In this document: positions 35,463 through 47,475 of the stretch, one piece after another | Layout: every line of letters starts with the position of its first letter | Position numbering within the stretch: position 1 is the stretch's first letter | Origin: Prochlorococcus marinus str. MIT 0919 | GTDB lineage: Bacteria; Cyanobacteriota; Cyanobacteriia; PCC-6307; Cyanobiaceae | Direction: 5' to 3' | Assembly: GCF_027359375.1 (NCBI RefSeq) | Contig: NZ_CP114779.1 | Span: 1,567,598 to 1,631,597, forward strand | DNA: 64,000 bases | Translations under genes and position numbers: made by a program | The notes under the pieces: model-generated | The model's database searches: none | What the model saw: the letters and a program-made list of their open reading frames with translations, nothing else | Told to the model about the DNA's origin: nothing

Positions 35463-37120
35463 TCAGAACCCTCGATAGATTTGTTCGCGATAGAATTAGC
35501 ATTGATTTCAACTTGGCCATACCCATATGGTTTGGTAACTAGAGGTGCTTCTCCTTTCCAGTTCTCAACAGGAGGAGGAGAGCTTGTTAGCCACTCTGGA
35601 GTTAGTGCTTCCCAAGGGTTATCGCCTGCGATAGGCCCCTTGAATGCGCTATAAATAACATTCCATAGGAAAGGCAGTGTACTTATCGCCATCAATAGAG
35701 CACCTGCACTACTGAGTTGATTCACAAAAGCGAATTGAGGATCATATTCTGCTACGCGCCGAGGCATCCCATTCAGCCCTAGCCAATGTTGAGGTGCAAA
35801 GCACAAATTAAAACCAATAAAGGTAATAATAAAGTGCAGACGCCCAATATTTTCGCTTAACATCCGTCCAGTAAACTTTGGATACCAGTGATAAATTGAT
35901 GAAAATATTACAAAAACCGATCCGCCATAGACTATGTAATGAAAATGAGCAACTACAAAGTAGGTATCATGCACATGGATGTCGAAAGGAACCTGAGCCA
36001 ATGCAACTCCAGTAATCCCACCGAGTACAAAATTTACAATGAAACCACATGAAAAAAGTATAGCTGTGTTAAGAGAGATTCTCCCACCCCAAAGAGTTGC
36101 CACCCAATTGAAAAACTTTATCCCAGTTGGTACGGCTATAAATGCCGTGGCAATGGTAAAGAAAAGCCTCATCCAAGGAGGAGTGCCACTTGTAAACATA
36201 TGATGTGCCCATACCACTAATCCTAAAACAACAATTCCCATAATGGAATAAACCATAGTTGTATAGCCAAATAAAGGTTTTCGGCAATGCACTGGAAGTA
36301 TTTCACTGACCAATCCAAATGCTGGTAGGACCATTATGTACACAGCTGGATGTGAATAAAACCAGAACAAATGTTGATAGACAATTACGTTGCCTCCAAG
36401 AGTTGGGTTAAAGAAACCTGTATGAGCAACAATATCGAAGCTCAATAAGATTAATGTTCCTGCCAAAACAGGAGTTGAAAGAACCACTAGTATGCTTGTC
36501 CCTAGCATTGCCCAGCAATACATTGGCAATTGCATAAGCTTTAGACCAGGTCTGCGAAGCTTTAGAATAGTTGCTATGAAATTGATGCCACCAAATATTG
36601 AACTACCACCTAAAAGCAATACACTTACTATCCAGATTATTTGCCCAGCAGCTGGTGTAGTAATGCTGAGAGGTGGATAGGCCGTCCAACCTGATTGTGC
36701 GGCACCATTAATAAAATAACTACTTATCAACATCAAACCTGCTGGAGGAATTAACCAAAATGCAACGGCATTTAATCGCGGGAAAGCCATATCTCTAGCA
36801 CCTACAAAAAAAGGTATTAAATAATTACCAAAGGCACCATTTACTACCGGCACTATCCAAAGAAATATCATGATTGTTCCATGCAGAGTTAGCACTTGGT
36901 TATATACGTCTCTTGCCATGAAGTCTGAAACGGGGCTTGTCAACTCAATTCTTATGGCACTAGCTAGTGCTCCACCAATTAAATAGAAAATAAAGCCGCA
37001 AACCAAATATTGGATACCAATTACCTTGTGATCTAAGCTGAAACTTAGGTATCGGAGCCACCCAGTTGGTTGAAGCCCACCTGAACTATTTGTTTTTGTA
37101 GGAGGTATTGAGAGTGTCAT
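35459..37120 (-). CDS. ctaD: Cytochrome c oxidase subunit I
   Basis: Heme-copper catalytic subunit carrying heme a, heme a3 and CuB. The CuB/heme a3 ligands lie in WFYSHPAVYIMVLPAFG (His-Tyr cross-link region), VWAHHMFTSG and HDTYFVVAHFHYI. Twelve membrane helices over 553 aa. Its ATG overlaps the ctaC stop by four bases. Confidence 0.98.
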   Translation of the reverse strand: MTLSIPPTKTNSSGGLQPTGWLRYLSFSLDHKVIGIQYLVCGFIFYLIGGALASAIRIELTSPVSDFMARDVYNQVLTLHGTIMIFLWIVPVVNGAFGNYLIPFFVGARDMAFPRLNAVAFWLIPPAGLMLISSYFINGAAQSGWTAYPPLSITTPAAGQIIWIVSVLLLGGSSIFGGINFIATILKLRRPGLKLMQLPMYCWAMLGTSILVVLSTPVLAGTLILLSFDIVAHTGFFNPTLGGNVIVYQHLFWFYSHPAVYIMVLPAFGLVSEILPVHCRKPLFGYTTMVYSIMGIVVLGLVVWAHHMFTSGTPPWMRLFFTIATAFIAVPTGIKFFNWVATLWGGRISLNTAILFSCGFIVNFVLGGITGVALAQVPFDIHVHDTYFVVAHFHYIVYGGSVFVIFSSIYHWYPKFTGRMLSENIGRLHFIITFIGFNLCFAPQHWLGLNGMPRRVAEYDPQFAFVNQLSSAGALLMAISTLPFLWNVIYSAFKGPIAGDNPWEALTPEWLTSSPPPVENWKGEAPLVTKPYGYGQVEINANSIANKSIEGSE

Positions 37121-37941
37121 GCTTCCAAACTAGGCTTTTTTGAATTCTTCATGTACCAATTCTTGTAGTCTTCAGGATCTTCCACTACAACTGTTGATCT
37201 CATACCTCCATGGTATGGCCCACAGAGTTCAGCGCAAATAATCGGATATTTACCTATCCTTGTAGGAGTAAAGTTCAATATGGTTGGTTGTCCTGGAATG
37301 ACATCTTGCTTAAGTCGAAATTCAGGTACCCAGAAAGCATGTATGACATCTTTGGACTCCATTTTCATACTGACTGGCTGACCAACAGGTACATGAAGTT
37401 CTCCTGAAATAATATCCCCTGCTGGGTAGTGAAAAAGAAAAGCAAATTGCATTGCAGTTACTTCAACAGGAATGGTCCCCAAGCTTCCTTCTTGCATTAA
37501 TCCTTGTGATGATGATGAGCCTATCCCGCCCCAAACTTTCTCTTCAGGGGCCATGGCATGTTGATCATGATTTACGTGGGTTAATGTTTGCATTCCTCCC
37601 ATTCGGTCATATATGTCATAGCTATAGAGGCCAACAAATAATATTATTATTGCTGGCACAGCTGTCCAAAAAATTTCAAGTGGAAGGTTGTCTTCAATAG
37701 CTAGCCCATCTCCAATTTGACCAGGTTTCCTCCGAAATTTTATAAGGCTATAAACAACAAGTCCGAACATCCCCACAAAAAGAATTGTTCCAATAATGAA
37801 GAGAACTTTAAAGAGTTCGTCATAAATAGGGGCGTTGGAGCTTGCGACGACAGGGAGCAGATTTACGTTGTTACCAACCCAAATGCCTCCAATTGTCAAT
37901 ATGAGACTCGCTAGGATCGTATATATAGCTGTAGGGGACAA
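37117..37941 (-). CDS. ctaC: Cytochrome c oxidase subunit II
   Basis: CuA-binding subunit receiving electrons from a soluble carrier. Two N-terminal helices are followed by a cupredoxin domain with HAFWVPEFRLKQDVIPGQP and the CuA ligands in CAELCGPYHGGMRS. Length 274 aa. The start is a TTG at 37941. First gene of ctaC-ctaD-ctaE, divergent from ctaA across a 265-base spacer that likely carries both promoters. Confidence 0.96.
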   Translation of the reverse strand: MSPTAIYTILASLILTIGGIWVGNNVNLLPVVASSNAPIYDELFKVLFIIGTILFVGMFGLVVYSLIKFRRKPGQIGDGLAIEDNLPLEIFWTAVPAIIILFVGLYSYDIYDRMGGMQTLTHVNHDQHAMAPEEKVWGGIGSSSSQGLMQEGSLGTIPVEVTAMQFAFLFHYPAGDIISGELHVPVGQPVSMKMESKDVIHAFWVPEFRLKQDVIPGQPTILNFTPTRIGKYPIICAELCGPYHGGMRSTVVVEDPEDYKNWYMKNSKKPSLEA

Positions 37942-38206
37942 CGATACAAAGCTCAGTGTATATCTTCAGGTTATTAAGAATTTTTGATTTGCGCATGCAA
38001 TGTTGTCCAGAGGATTCTTTTTGATAGATTTTCTTTCTTTTGTATGAGATTTTGTCCTTGAATTAGTTGGATTTTGATTGTTCTGTCAGGAATGGGAGAT
38101 TTAACGATGTATTTCAATGTTGTACTCCTGTAAATATCGTGCCGTAATGCTCCAAATAGCTACCTTAATGATATAGCACTATTTAGATTTTACTCTGTCT
38201 TATAGC

Positions 38207-39124
38207 TTGCCACCCTATATTTTAAGAAAGCGCCTTGGGAAGCTGGCTTCTCATATTGTTGTAGCACTTGTCATGCTTGTTGTCATAGGCGGTGCTACTC
38301 GTGTAATGGAAGCTGGGCTTGCTTGTCCAGACTGGCCTCTTTGCTATGGATCATTTTTCCCACAGGGGCAGATGAACGTGCGGGTTTTCTTGGAGTGGTT
38401 GCATCGTCTTGATGCATTTTTTGTTGGGATAACAATTCTAATTCAACTGGTTTTTTCTCTTTCTTTTAAATCTTCTTTGCCTAAATGGATCCCTATGTTC
38501 AATGGGATCGTTCTTGTTTTAGTTTTCTCTCAGGGCATGCTAGGTGCTTTGACGGTGTTTGAATTATTACCATCAATGGTTGTCATGGCACATCTGGCTC
38601 TGGCTTTGACTCTCCTAGGCTTAATGAGCGGAGTATCTCAGATGCTTCTTAACCCTGATGGAATCGAAACGCCTCTTTGGTGGAGAGGCTTAAGCATGGG
38701 TTCGCTGATAGCAGTAGTCACACAGTGTTTAGTTGGCGGAGGAATGGCTACAACATGGTCTTCACAAAGATGTATTGCTCAAGGTATTGATTGTCAATTG
38801 CTTGACTTGCATCGCTTTACTGCCCTGCCAGTAGCTTTTTTTATTATTTCTTTTGTAATTACTTCTATATATAAAGGGGGTTGGTTTAGAGACCAATGGC
38901 CTTTTTTATTAACTGTATTTTCCTTGCTGGTTATCCAAATTATGCTGGGAGTGTTTTCTGTTCAACTTGGTTTAAAACAGCCTCTGTTGACTATCTCTCA
39001 TCAGTTGATTGCAGCTTTATTGGTTGCGTTCCTGTCTGCATTGAGTTTTCGTAGGCCTAAAGCTGAAAATCTAGGCATTAATCACGATTTTCAAGATTCA
39101 TTGTTTGAGGTTTGTCATGGTTAG
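38207..39124 (+). CDS. ctaA: Heme A synthase (COX15/CtaA)
   Basis: Membrane enzyme oxidising the C8 methyl of heme O to give heme A for cytochrome oxidase. [21 protein letters not shown]-type block near residue 35 is diagnostic, and heme-ligand histidines lie in [27 protein letters not shown] and [10 protein letters not shown]. Length 305 aa with eight helices. The start is a TTG at 38207. It overlaps ctaB by 8 bases. Confidence 0.94.
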   Translation: MPPYILRKRLGKLASHIVVALVMLVVIGGATRVMEAGLACPDWPLCYGSFFPQGQMNVRVFLEWLHRLDAFFVGITILIQLVFSLSFKSSLPKWIPMFNGIVLVLVFSQGMLGALTVFELLPSMVVMAHLALALTLLGLMSGVSQMLLNPDGIETPLWWRGLSMGSLIAVVTQCLVGGGMATTWSSQRCIAQGIDCQLLDLHRFTALPVAFFIISFVITSIYKGGWFRDQWPFLLTVFSLLVIQIMLGVFSVQLGLKQPLLTISHQLIAALLVAFLSALSFRRPKAENLGINHDFQDSLFEVCHG

Positions 39125-40118
39125 TTCCACTTCGCACCTTCCTGAATCGGTTTCCAACCGTGAAAAATTTGTTCCTTCTAGAAAGGTTGTAAGACTTCCG
39201 GCCTGGTTAGAAGTAGCCAAGCCACGTTTAATTCCTTTGCTTTTAGCCACAACCTTGGGTGGGATGGCATTGAGTGAGGGTTGGCCATTGCCTTCCCCTC
39301 GATTGGCATGCACGCTTGGCGGTGGAGCGCTTGCAGCGGCTGCAGCGGGAGCTTTGAATTGCCTTTGGGAGCAGGAGCTTGATGGACGAATGAAAAGGAC
39401 AAGCTCTAGGGCACTACCTTCAGGACGACTTTCTTCGACTGCTGTATTTACGGGTGCTATCTCCTGTACTTTGGCTGCAGCAGCGCTTTTAGTTAGTGGA
39501 GTTAATTGTTTGGCTGCAGGGTTATCTTTACTTGGCTTATGTAGTTATGTCCTTTTGTACACAGCTTTTCTTAAGCCTCGAACTTCTCAAAATATTGTTA
39601 TCGGTGGAGTTGCCGGTGCTATTCCACCATTAGTTGGTGCTGCTGCAGCTACAGGCCATATAGGAATTAGTAGTTGGTGGTTATTTGCCTTGGTAATGGT
39701 ATGGACCCCGGCTCATTTTTGGGCATTGGCAATTCTCCTTAAGGATGACTATGAATCTGTAGGTATACCTATGCTGCCTGTTGTTAAAGGCTCAGTATTC
39801 ACAGCAAAAGCTATTTCTCAATATGGTTGGGCAACTGTTTTTTTGAGTGTCTTAGGCGTTTTTGCGTTGCCGGATGGAGGACTGTTATATGGATTGTTGT
39901 TGATTCCTTTTAATGGTCGCTTGATTCAAATGGTAAATAGATTGGCAGCTGATCCAGATGATTTAAAGAATGCTAAAGGGTTATTCCGTTGGTCGATTCT
40001 TTATATGTTTGGGATTTGTCTTTTGCTAGTAATTAGTCGTTTCCCATTAGCGGGGGAATTTCATAGCCAAGGTATGCAAATAATTTTAAATATTGCAAGC
40101 GCTTTCCCAATCTCCTAA
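39117..40118 (+). CDS. ctaB: Protoheme IX farnesyltransferase
   Basis: UbiA-family enzyme farnesylating heme B to heme O. The first Asp-rich motif is in [18 protein letters not shown] and the second in [20 protein letters not shown]. Nine helices, 333 aa from the ATG at 39117, which lies within the end of ctaA. The ctaA-ctaB pair supplies heme A to the divergently encoded oxidase. Confidence 0.96.
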   Translation: MVSSTSHLPESVSNREKFVPSRKVVRLPAWLEVAKPRLIPLLLATTLGGMALSEGWPLPSPRLACTLGGGALAAAAAGALNCLWEQELDGRMKRTSSRALPSGRLSSTAVFTGAISCTLAAAALLVSGVNCLAAGLSLLGLCSYVLLYTAFLKPRTSQNIVIGGVAGAIPPLVGAAAATGHIGISSWWLFALVMVWTPAHFWALAILLKDDYESVGIPMLPVVKGSVFTAKAISQYGWATVFLSVLGVFALPDGGLLYGLLLIPFNGRLIQMVNRLAADPDDLKNAKGLFRWSILYMFGICLLLVISRFPLAGEFHSQGMQIILNIASAFPIS

Positions 40119-40190
40119 ATTAACAAATAATGCATCAATTCGACTTTTCTTAAGTTTTCCTAGCATTCATTTAAGAAGTACTTTCTTTCA

Positions 40191-41204
40191 ATGGCATTGG
40201 TTGAAATTCAAGATTTATATAAGTCTTACGGTCCTGTAAGGGCTTTGCAAAATTTAAACCTTGAAATATCAGAAGGCTCCTTGTTTGGTCTGTTAGGCCC
40301 TAATGGATCTGGGAAAACTACGACACTTAAGATTCTTTCTACATTATTAGCTCCTGATTCAGGGAGAGTCCTCATTGATGGAATAGATGTTTTAGCAAAT
40401 TCAAAAGATGTTCGACAAAAAATTGGCTATGTAGCTCAAGAAGTTGCGATTGATAAAATTCTTTCTGGGCGTGAACTCCTTCAATTGCATGGCGACCTTT
40501 ACCATTTGCCTAGGAGCAATAGGGATTCACGAATAGAAGATTTAATACAACAACTTGAAATGAATGAGTGGATCGATCGTCGTTCAGGCTCCTATTCAGG
40601 AGGGATGAAAAGAAGGCTTGACCTTGCTGCTGGTTTAATGCATCAACCTAAATTATTAATTTTGGATGAACCAACAGTGGGGTTGGATATAGAAAGTCGT
40701 TCAACTATATGGTCTCTTTTAAGAGAACTGAGCACCAATGGAACTACTGTTCTTTTAAGCAGCCATTACCTAGAGGAAGTAGATGCCCTTGCCGATCAAA
40801 TGGCAATTATTGATAGTGGAGAATTAATAGCAAAAGGGTCTCCTAAAGAACTCAAAGAAAAGTTAGGTGGACAACGCGTTACTCTTAAAGTGAGAGAGTT
40901 TAGTGACCTTGCAGAAGCTGAGAAAATCAGGTCTTTAGTTGTTCAGATAGCAGGAGTGAGTCAAGTTGTTATTAATAGGGCACAGGGTTTTTCGTTGAAT
41001 TTTGTAGTTGATGATCAACAGGTATTGCAAGCATTACGAAGTAAGTTAATTGAGGCGGGGGCAGAATTGTTTGCACTTTCTGAGAGTCGACCTAGTTTGG
41101 ATGATGTGTATTTGCAAGCCACTGGTCGAACTATTATGGACACTGAATTAGAAATTGCTGGGAAGAGAGATCTTAAAAATGAGGCCAAGCAATCTATGAG
41201 GTGA
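40191..41204 (+). CDS. ABC-2 type exporter ATPase
   Basis: ATPase of the DrrA/CcmA-like group: Walker A GPNGSGKTTTLKIL, signature YSGGMKRRLDLAAG, Walker B LLILDEPTVGLD, and a long C-terminal domain (about 220-337) typical of drug or polysaccharide exporters. It is followed by its permease 54 bases downstream. Substrate unknown. Confidence 0.93.
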   Translation: MALVEIQDLYKSYGPVRALQNLNLEISEGSLFGLLGPNGSGKTTTLKILSTLLAPDSGRVLIDGIDVLANSKDVRQKIGYVAQEVAIDKILSGRELLQLHGDLYHLPRSNRDSRIEDLIQQLEMNEWIDRRSGSYSGGMKRRLDLAAGLMHQPKLLILDEPTVGLDIESRSTIWSLLRELSTNGTTVLLSSHYLEEVDALADQMAIIDSGELIAKGSPKELKEKLGGQRVTLKVREFSDLAEAEKIRSLVVQIAGVSQVVINRAQGFSLNFVVDDQQVLQALRSKLIEAGAELFALSESRPSLDDVYLQATGRTIMDTELEIAGKRDLKNEAKQSMR

Positions 41205-41258
41205 AAAAAATCATTTCTTTGTTACCGAACTATTTGAGGCGCTTTCTTTTTTATCCAC

Positions 41259-42113
41259 ATGAGCAGTTCTATTTCTCAACTATCGCCAACTATTAATAAA
41301 AAGTTCCAATTCTCAGATTTTTTCCAGGAAACAAAAGCCTTGACTAAAAGGCTTTTCCTTCAATTAATACGTCGCCCATCAACTTTGATTGCAGGCATTC
41401 TTCAGCCCTTAATTTGGTTAGTTCTATTTGGAGCCTTATTCGCTAATGCTCCCGCAAACCTTATCCCCGGAGGTATGGAATACGGCAAGTTCTTGGGTGC
41501 TGGAATTATTGTCTTTACTGCTTTTAGTGGAGCCCTTAATGCGGGATTGCCCATAATGTTTGACCGTGAATTTGGTTTTCTAAATCGATTACTTGTTGCC
41601 CCTCTTCAAGCAAGAAGCTCTATTGTTGTTTCGTCTGTTATTTATATTTCAACAATAAGTATTTTGCAAAGCTTGGCAATTATGGGCACAGCTTTTGTAC
41701 TTGGTTATGGTTGGCCCTCTGGAGCAGGATTTGTTTTAGTTTTGCTTACTTTATTAATATTAGTTTTTGGAGTCACAGCATTAAGTTTGGGATTGGCTTT
41801 TATCTTGCCAGGACATATTGAGTTGATTGCAGTTATCTTTGTAGCAAACCTTCCTTTGCTATTCGCAAGTACAGCTTTAGTTCCAATATCTTTCATGCCA
41901 GCTTGGTTGGGCTGGCTAGCAGCGATTAATCCGCTTACCTTTGCTATAGAACCTATTCGAATTGCTTATAGCAGTTCTATTGATTTGACGTCTGTTCTAA
42001 TTAAAGCTCCTTATGGAGATATAACTGGATACGGATGTTTATTTCTTTTGACGGTTCTTACTATTGGGTTGTTTTTAATCATTCGCCCTCTTTTAAACCG
42101 GAAACTCACTTGA
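41259..42113 (+). CDS. ABC-2 type transporter permease
   Basis: Six-helix ABC-2 permease of 284 aa with QETKALTKRLFLQLIRRP preceding the first helix, FDREFGFLNRLLVAPL (the coupling loop) and NPLTFAIEPIRIAY near the C-terminus. It pairs with the ATPase immediately upstream and precedes a hypothetical gene by 4 bases. Confidence 0.92.
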   Translation: MSSSISQLSPTINKKFQFSDFFQETKALTKRLFLQLIRRPSTLIAGILQPLIWLVLFGALFANAPANLIPGGMEYGKFLGAGIIVFTAFSGALNAGLPIMFDREFGFLNRLLVAPLQARSSIVVSSVIYISTISILQSLAIMGTAFVLGYGWPSGAGFVLVLLTLLILVFGVTALSLGLAFILPGHIELIAVIFVANLPLLFASTALVPISFMPAWLGWLAAINPLTFAIEPIRIAYSSSIDLTSVLIKAPYGDITGYGCLFLLTVLTIGLFLIIRPLLNRKLT

Positions 42114-42117
42114 TCTT

Positions 42118-42663
42118 GTGAATTCAACTAAAACAACAGAGCTTCTTTCTTCGAGGAAAGACTGGCTTCAGAATCAAATCTCGCAAGCGACAATAGAAAA
42201 TAATAAGCAACTTCTTTCGGTCTTGGAAGCTCAATGGGTTCACCGTTATGGGCTGGAAACTTTGCATGAAACAGATTTAAAGGATGCCACGCTTCATCTT
42301 CCAAAAAACTTTCCCTCTGATATTAATCAGCTCGATAAGTCTACTTCGGGAAGAGGAAGTTCAGAGAAGTCACTAATTAAAGATTCCGCAAAAGTCGGAT
42401 TTCAATTATCTTCTCAAATTCAAGAAGAAACTTTAACCCAGAATGTAATTGAATTGGAAGATAAAATAGATAGAGATTTTATTGACGAAGCCTCAAAAGA
42501 CTTGTCTGAGGTAGATGGTTTAATCACTAATAGAGAAGAGCAAATTGAACAGTCTATAATTGAAGCTGTCAATATTTCTGCGCCCCCACCACCACCACCA
42601 TCTATTAGTCATTTGCGTAGATGGTTACCTTCGATTCTTGATAGAAACATGGAGGCCTCATAA
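42118..42663 (+). CDS. Hypothetical protein downstream of the ABC exporter
   Basis: Unrecognised 181-aa acidic, soluble protein. The N-terminus (ELLSSRKDWLQNQISQAT ... LLSVLEAQWVHRYG) looks helical, the middle is Ser/Glu/Asp-rich and probably disordered, and a six-proline run precedes a short C-terminal segment (SHLRRWLPSILD). It starts with GTG 4 bases after the permease stop, so it is co-expressed with the exporter; an accessory role is inferred only from that. Confidence 0.7.
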   Translation: MNSTKTTELLSSRKDWLQNQISQATIENNKQLLSVLEAQWVHRYGLETLHETDLKDATLHLPKNFPSDINQLDKSTSGRGSSEKSLIKDSAKVGFQLSSQIQEETLTQNVIELEDKIDRDFIDEASKDLSEVDGLITNREEQIEQSIIEAVNISAPPPPPPSISHLRRWLPSILDRNMEAS

Positions 42664-42698
42664 CTCACTTAAATATTCAGTTGAGGATATTTGCTTGG

Positions 42699-42726
42699 CT
42701 GGAAAAATTTCAAGAAATTTTTCCAG
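42699..42726. terminator. 12-bp perfect hairpin between the ABC operon and groEL
   Basis: CTGGAAAAATTT (42699-42710) pairs exactly with AAATTTTTCCAG (42715-42726) around CAAG. It lies 35 bases after the hypothetical gene (+) and 8 bases after the groEL stop (-), so it can serve both convergent transcripts. The A/T-rich inner stem replaces a clear outer T-run. Confidence 0.6.
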
Positions 42727-42734
42727 AGAGATGA

Positions 42735-44441
<1,707 letters not shown>

Positions 44442-44544
44442 CTATAACACTCTTACGCAAAGACAGTTGTTAATAAGTGGGGAAAGCCGAATCCTTAGGA
44501 CACTTTTAATTCCATTAGTGCTCAAAGGCAGTTATGGTCCAAAT

Positions 44545-44721
44545 ATGAATGATCCAGGCGCTTTGTTTTTTATCCTTATGGCCGGACTGGCTGGGACAAT
44601 GACATTGATATATGTACCTGTGAGATTATTTCTTACTGCCACAGCGAGGAGTCGAAGACTTAAACTCTTACAAAGGATTCGCAGGCTTAGAGATGAATTG
44701 GGCCAGCCGATTGAGAATTGA
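44545..44721 (+). CDS. Small conserved membrane protein (58 aa)
   Basis: From the ATG at 44545: MNDPGALFFILMAGLAGTMT with one membrane helix (FFILMAGLAGTMTLIYVPV), then a basic, helical tail LLQRIRRLRDELGQPIEN. The strong amphipathic basic tail and fixed length look like a conserved marine picocyanobacterial protein; I know of no function. The upstream open frame that overlaps groEL is not used. Confidence 0.7.
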   Translation: MNDPGALFFILMAGLAGTMTLIYVPVRLFLTATARSRRLKLLQRIRRLRDELGQPIEN

Positions 44722-45040
44722 TCTTCCATAAAAGTTTAAAAGCCTTTTACTTGCAAGAGTCTAACTTGCTAATTTACTTAAGCCAAAGTTATATTTAATT
44801 AAATATTTTATGCAATTTATATTTCCTATTTAGCCGATAATCCTTTAAGCTTAAGTGCTAAGGCTTCTTGAACTTTTTTGAGGTTTTTGTTTTAATAATT
44901 GTAGTAGTTATCTATTGCCTTATCCTGGAATCCTTGTGCTTTAAATAATCTTATTCGAGAGCAAATAAGTTCACTTTATATTTTTATTATCCTTGTGATT
45001 ATTATAATGATTAGGGTCGTAAAAGCTTGCAGATGAAATG
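44722..45040. other. Intergenic region with possible degenerate ORF
   Basis: No intact gene. On the minus strand, 44826-44975 reads as two in-frame pieces split by one TAA: ...LFKAQGFQDKAIDNYYNY, stop, NKNLKKVQEALALKLKGLSA. No start codon or ribosome site is present, and the strand order places it downstream of fabG. The rest is AT-rich with no strong hairpin. Confidence 0.4.
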
Positions 45041-45793
45041 CTAGCTCATTACCATCCCCCCATCAACTTGTAAAACTTGACCAGTTATATAGGACGCAGC
45101 ATGGTCAGCAGCTAGGAAACGCACAGTGCCAGCAACATGCTCAGGATTCCCAAAAAATCCTAATGGTATTGCAGTTAAAATTGGATCTGCATTTAGCTCT
45201 TTAGTCATGTCAGTTGTAATAAAACCAGGAGCAACAGCATTAACAGTTATTCCTCTACTCGCAAATTCTTTCGCAGAACTCTTTGTAAGTCCAATAACAC
45301 CTGCTTTTGCTGCTGCATAATTTGCTTGCCCAGCATTGCCCATAAGTCCCACTACAGAGGTGATATTTATAATCCTTCCTTTCCTTTGTTTAAGCATAGG
45401 CCTTGCAACAGCTCTTGAGCATAGAAATACTCCAGTCAGATTCAGTGCTACAACTGATTGCCAATCTTCAGTTTTCATTCTCATTAATAGACCATCTTTT
45501 GTAATCCCGGCATTATTTACCAATACATCTATTTTTCCGCTTTTTTCCAAGATGGCTTTTATCAGGTTATCCACAGAGTTCTCATCAGCTACATTGGCTT
45601 GAATTGAGTATGCACGTCCTCCCGATTCTTTAATTGTAGAAACCACTTCTTCCGCTTTTTCTGGGGAGCTTGAATAGTTCACAGCCACTTCAGCCCCTGC
45701 TTCGGCAAGGCTGAAAGCAATCGCCTTCCCTATACCTCTGCTAGCCCCTGTTACTAAGGCAGTTTGTCCTTCCATTAGAGCTGAATTAACCAT
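45041..45793 (-). CDS. fabG: 3-oxoacyl-[acyl-carrier-protein] reductase
   Basis: NADPH-dependent SDR of type II fatty-acid synthesis. [20 protein letters not shown] is the cofactor loop, [14 protein letters not shown] follows, and the catalytic Ser-Tyr-Lys set is in [11 protein letters not shown] and [14 protein letters not shown]. The C-terminus [14 protein letters not shown] is typical of FabG. Length 250 aa; a second Met seven residues in ([10 protein letters not shown]) is an alternative start. Confidence 0.95.
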   Translation of the reverse strand: MVNSALMEGQTALVTGASRGIGKAIAFSLAEAGAEVAVNYSSSPEKAEEVVSTIKESGGRAYSIQANVADENSVDNLIKAILEKSGKIDVLVNNAGITKDGLLMRMKTEDWQSVVALNLTGVFLCSRAVARPMLKQRKGRIINITSVVGLMGNAGQANYAAAKAGVIGLTKSSAKEFASRGITVNAVAPGFITTDMTKELNADPILTAIPLGFFGNPEHVAGTVRFLAADHAASYITGQVLQVDGGMVMS

Positions 45794-45903
45794 TAGTTTT
45801 TTGATTATTTATATCGTACGTAAGAAACTAGTTGCGACTCAACCTAAAAGTAAAGAAACTGGGTAATGATGATTTCAATATTTTAATTTCTTTTATATAG
45901 GAG

Positions 45904-46590
45904 ATGGCTGTGCATTTGTTAATTGCTTCTGCAGGGATTGGGAGTCGAATGGGGGCAGGTTTCAACAAGTTGTTATTACCAATAGCCGGAAAACCTATTT
46001 TGAAATGGACATTGGATGCAGTTGACTCTGCTGATTCAATTAAATGGATTGGAGTCATAGGACAGCCTGGTGATCAGCAGGTTATTGTAAAAATGTTTGA
46101 TGACTTTTCTAAACCCATGGAATGGATTCAAGGTGGGAAGACTCGTCAGGAATCTGTGGAAAGGGGATTAGCCGCATTGCCAACAGAAGCTGAATATGTA
46201 CTTATACACGATGGAGCAAGATGCTTAATTGAACCAGACTTACTGAATCAGTGTTCTGAAATGGTTGAGAAAGGATTCGCGGTAATAGCAGCTACTCCTG
46301 TTACGGATACAATTAAAAAAGTGGATGAAAATGGTTTCATATTAGACACCCCTGATAGGGACGTTTTATGGGCTGCCCAGACCCCTCAAGGTTTTCAAGT
46401 TGAAAAGTTAAAGAAAGCTCATGAACAAGCAATTAAGAGAAAATTGAATGTAACTGATGACGCATCTCTCTTTGAGAAGCTTGGTTGGCCAGTGAAAATT
46501 CTTCAATCCGGCCCTTCAAATATTAAAGTCACAACTCCTTTTGACCTTTCTGTGGCCGAAGCAATAATTGCTAAGAAGAAAAAACTCTAA
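45904..46590 (+). CDS. ispD: 2-C-methyl-D-erythritol 4-phosphate cytidylyltransferase
   Basis: MEP-pathway enzyme making CDP-ME for isoprenoids (carotenoids, phytol, quinone tails). The CTP-binding N-terminus [20 protein letters not shown], the [11 protein letters not shown] motif and the C-terminal [15 protein letters not shown] are all present. Length 228 aa. Its last 20 bases overlap the end of the LD-carboxypeptidase gene. Confidence 0.96.
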   Translation: MAVHLLIASAGIGSRMGAGFNKLLLPIAGKPILKWTLDAVDSADSIKWIGVIGQPGDQQVIVKMFDDFSKPMEWIQGGKTRQESVERGLAALPTEAEYVLIHDGARCLIEPDLLNQCSEMVEKGFAVIAATPVTDTIKKVDENGFILDTPDRDVLWAAQTPQGFQVEKLKKAHEQAIKRKLNVTDDASLFEKLGWPVKILQSGPSNIKVTTPFDLSVAEAIIAKKKKL

Positions 46591-47473
46591 GCAATCCTTT
46601 ATTCCCATCAATTAATGCTTCCCTTCCTAAAGGAAGAGCGGCATTAGCGGAAGAGTGCCCTACTGGAAGGTCTGCTATCACAGGAATTTGTAAGTCTTTA
46701 GACCGTTCTTTGAGAATTTCATTTACCTCAAATCCATAAGTCTCTTCATTAGAGAACTGGTTCTCACATTTAACGAAATCCCCGAATGCTAGTCCTGCGA
46801 GACCTTGTAGTAATCCTGAAAGTCTCCATTGAGTTAGCATGCGGTCAATACGATAAGGTTCTTCCCCGATATCTTCTAAAACAAGGATGGCACCTTTCAG
46901 ACTTGGCATATGGCTACTACCAAGTAGATGAGAGGCAACAGTTAAGTTGCAAGCTACTAATGGTCCTCGAGCGATTCCATTGTGCCAGGAGACCCCATGT
47001 AGATCTGGAATTGACTCGCCGAAGAGGATCGACCTTAGTCTTTCCTTGCTCCATTCAGGTTCTTTTGGCAAGGAAGTGATTAAAGGACCATGAATATTTC
47101 CATCGAACCCTGATGCCAACCTTGAGAGTAAGATTGAGCTGACATCTGAGAAACCAAGAAGCCAACCTTTTTGCCATGGTTGGCGGCGTTCTAGCAGTCT
47201 TGCGGCGCCCCAACCTCCTCTTGCAAATACTTTAAGATTTGCAGAATGATCTGGATGCAATTCGTTGAACCTGATTGTATCGTCTCCTGCTAGATACCCC
47301 CAATTACGTCCAATTACATTGTTCTCTCTGCAAAGTAACCCCCACTTTGCAAATATTTCTAAACCATTTCTTAAAGAATTCTCGTCTGAAACTATAGAGC
47401 TGGCAGCAATTGTTATAACCTCTTCCCCTTCTTGAAGAGGTGTCGCATAAGTGGTTGGATTGATAGAAACCAT
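46571..47473 (-). CDS. LD-carboxypeptidase (peptidase S66, LdcA-like)
   Basis: Cuts D-Ala from murein tetrapeptides during peptidoglycan recycling. S66 features: the nucleophile-region [29 protein letters not shown], and the C-terminal His block in [16 protein letters not shown]. At 300 aa it is complete. It begins 2 bases after the upstream ubiA stop, implying co-transcription. Confidence 0.9.
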   Translation of the reverse strand: MVSINPTTYATPLQEGEEVITIAASSIVSDENSLRNGLEIFAKWGLLCRENNVIGRNWGYLAGDDTIRFNELHPDHSANLKVFARGGWGAARLLERRQPWQKGWLLGFSDVSSILLSRLASGFDGNIHGPLITSLPKEPEWSKERLRSILFGESIPDLHGVSWHNGIARGPLVACNLTVASHLLGSSHMPSLKGAILVLEDIGEEPYRIDRMLTQWRLSGLLQGLAGLAFGDFVKCENQFSNEETYGFEVNEILKERSKDLQIPVIADLPVGHSSANAALPLGREALIDGNKGLLRVFSS

Positions 47474-47475
47474 GC

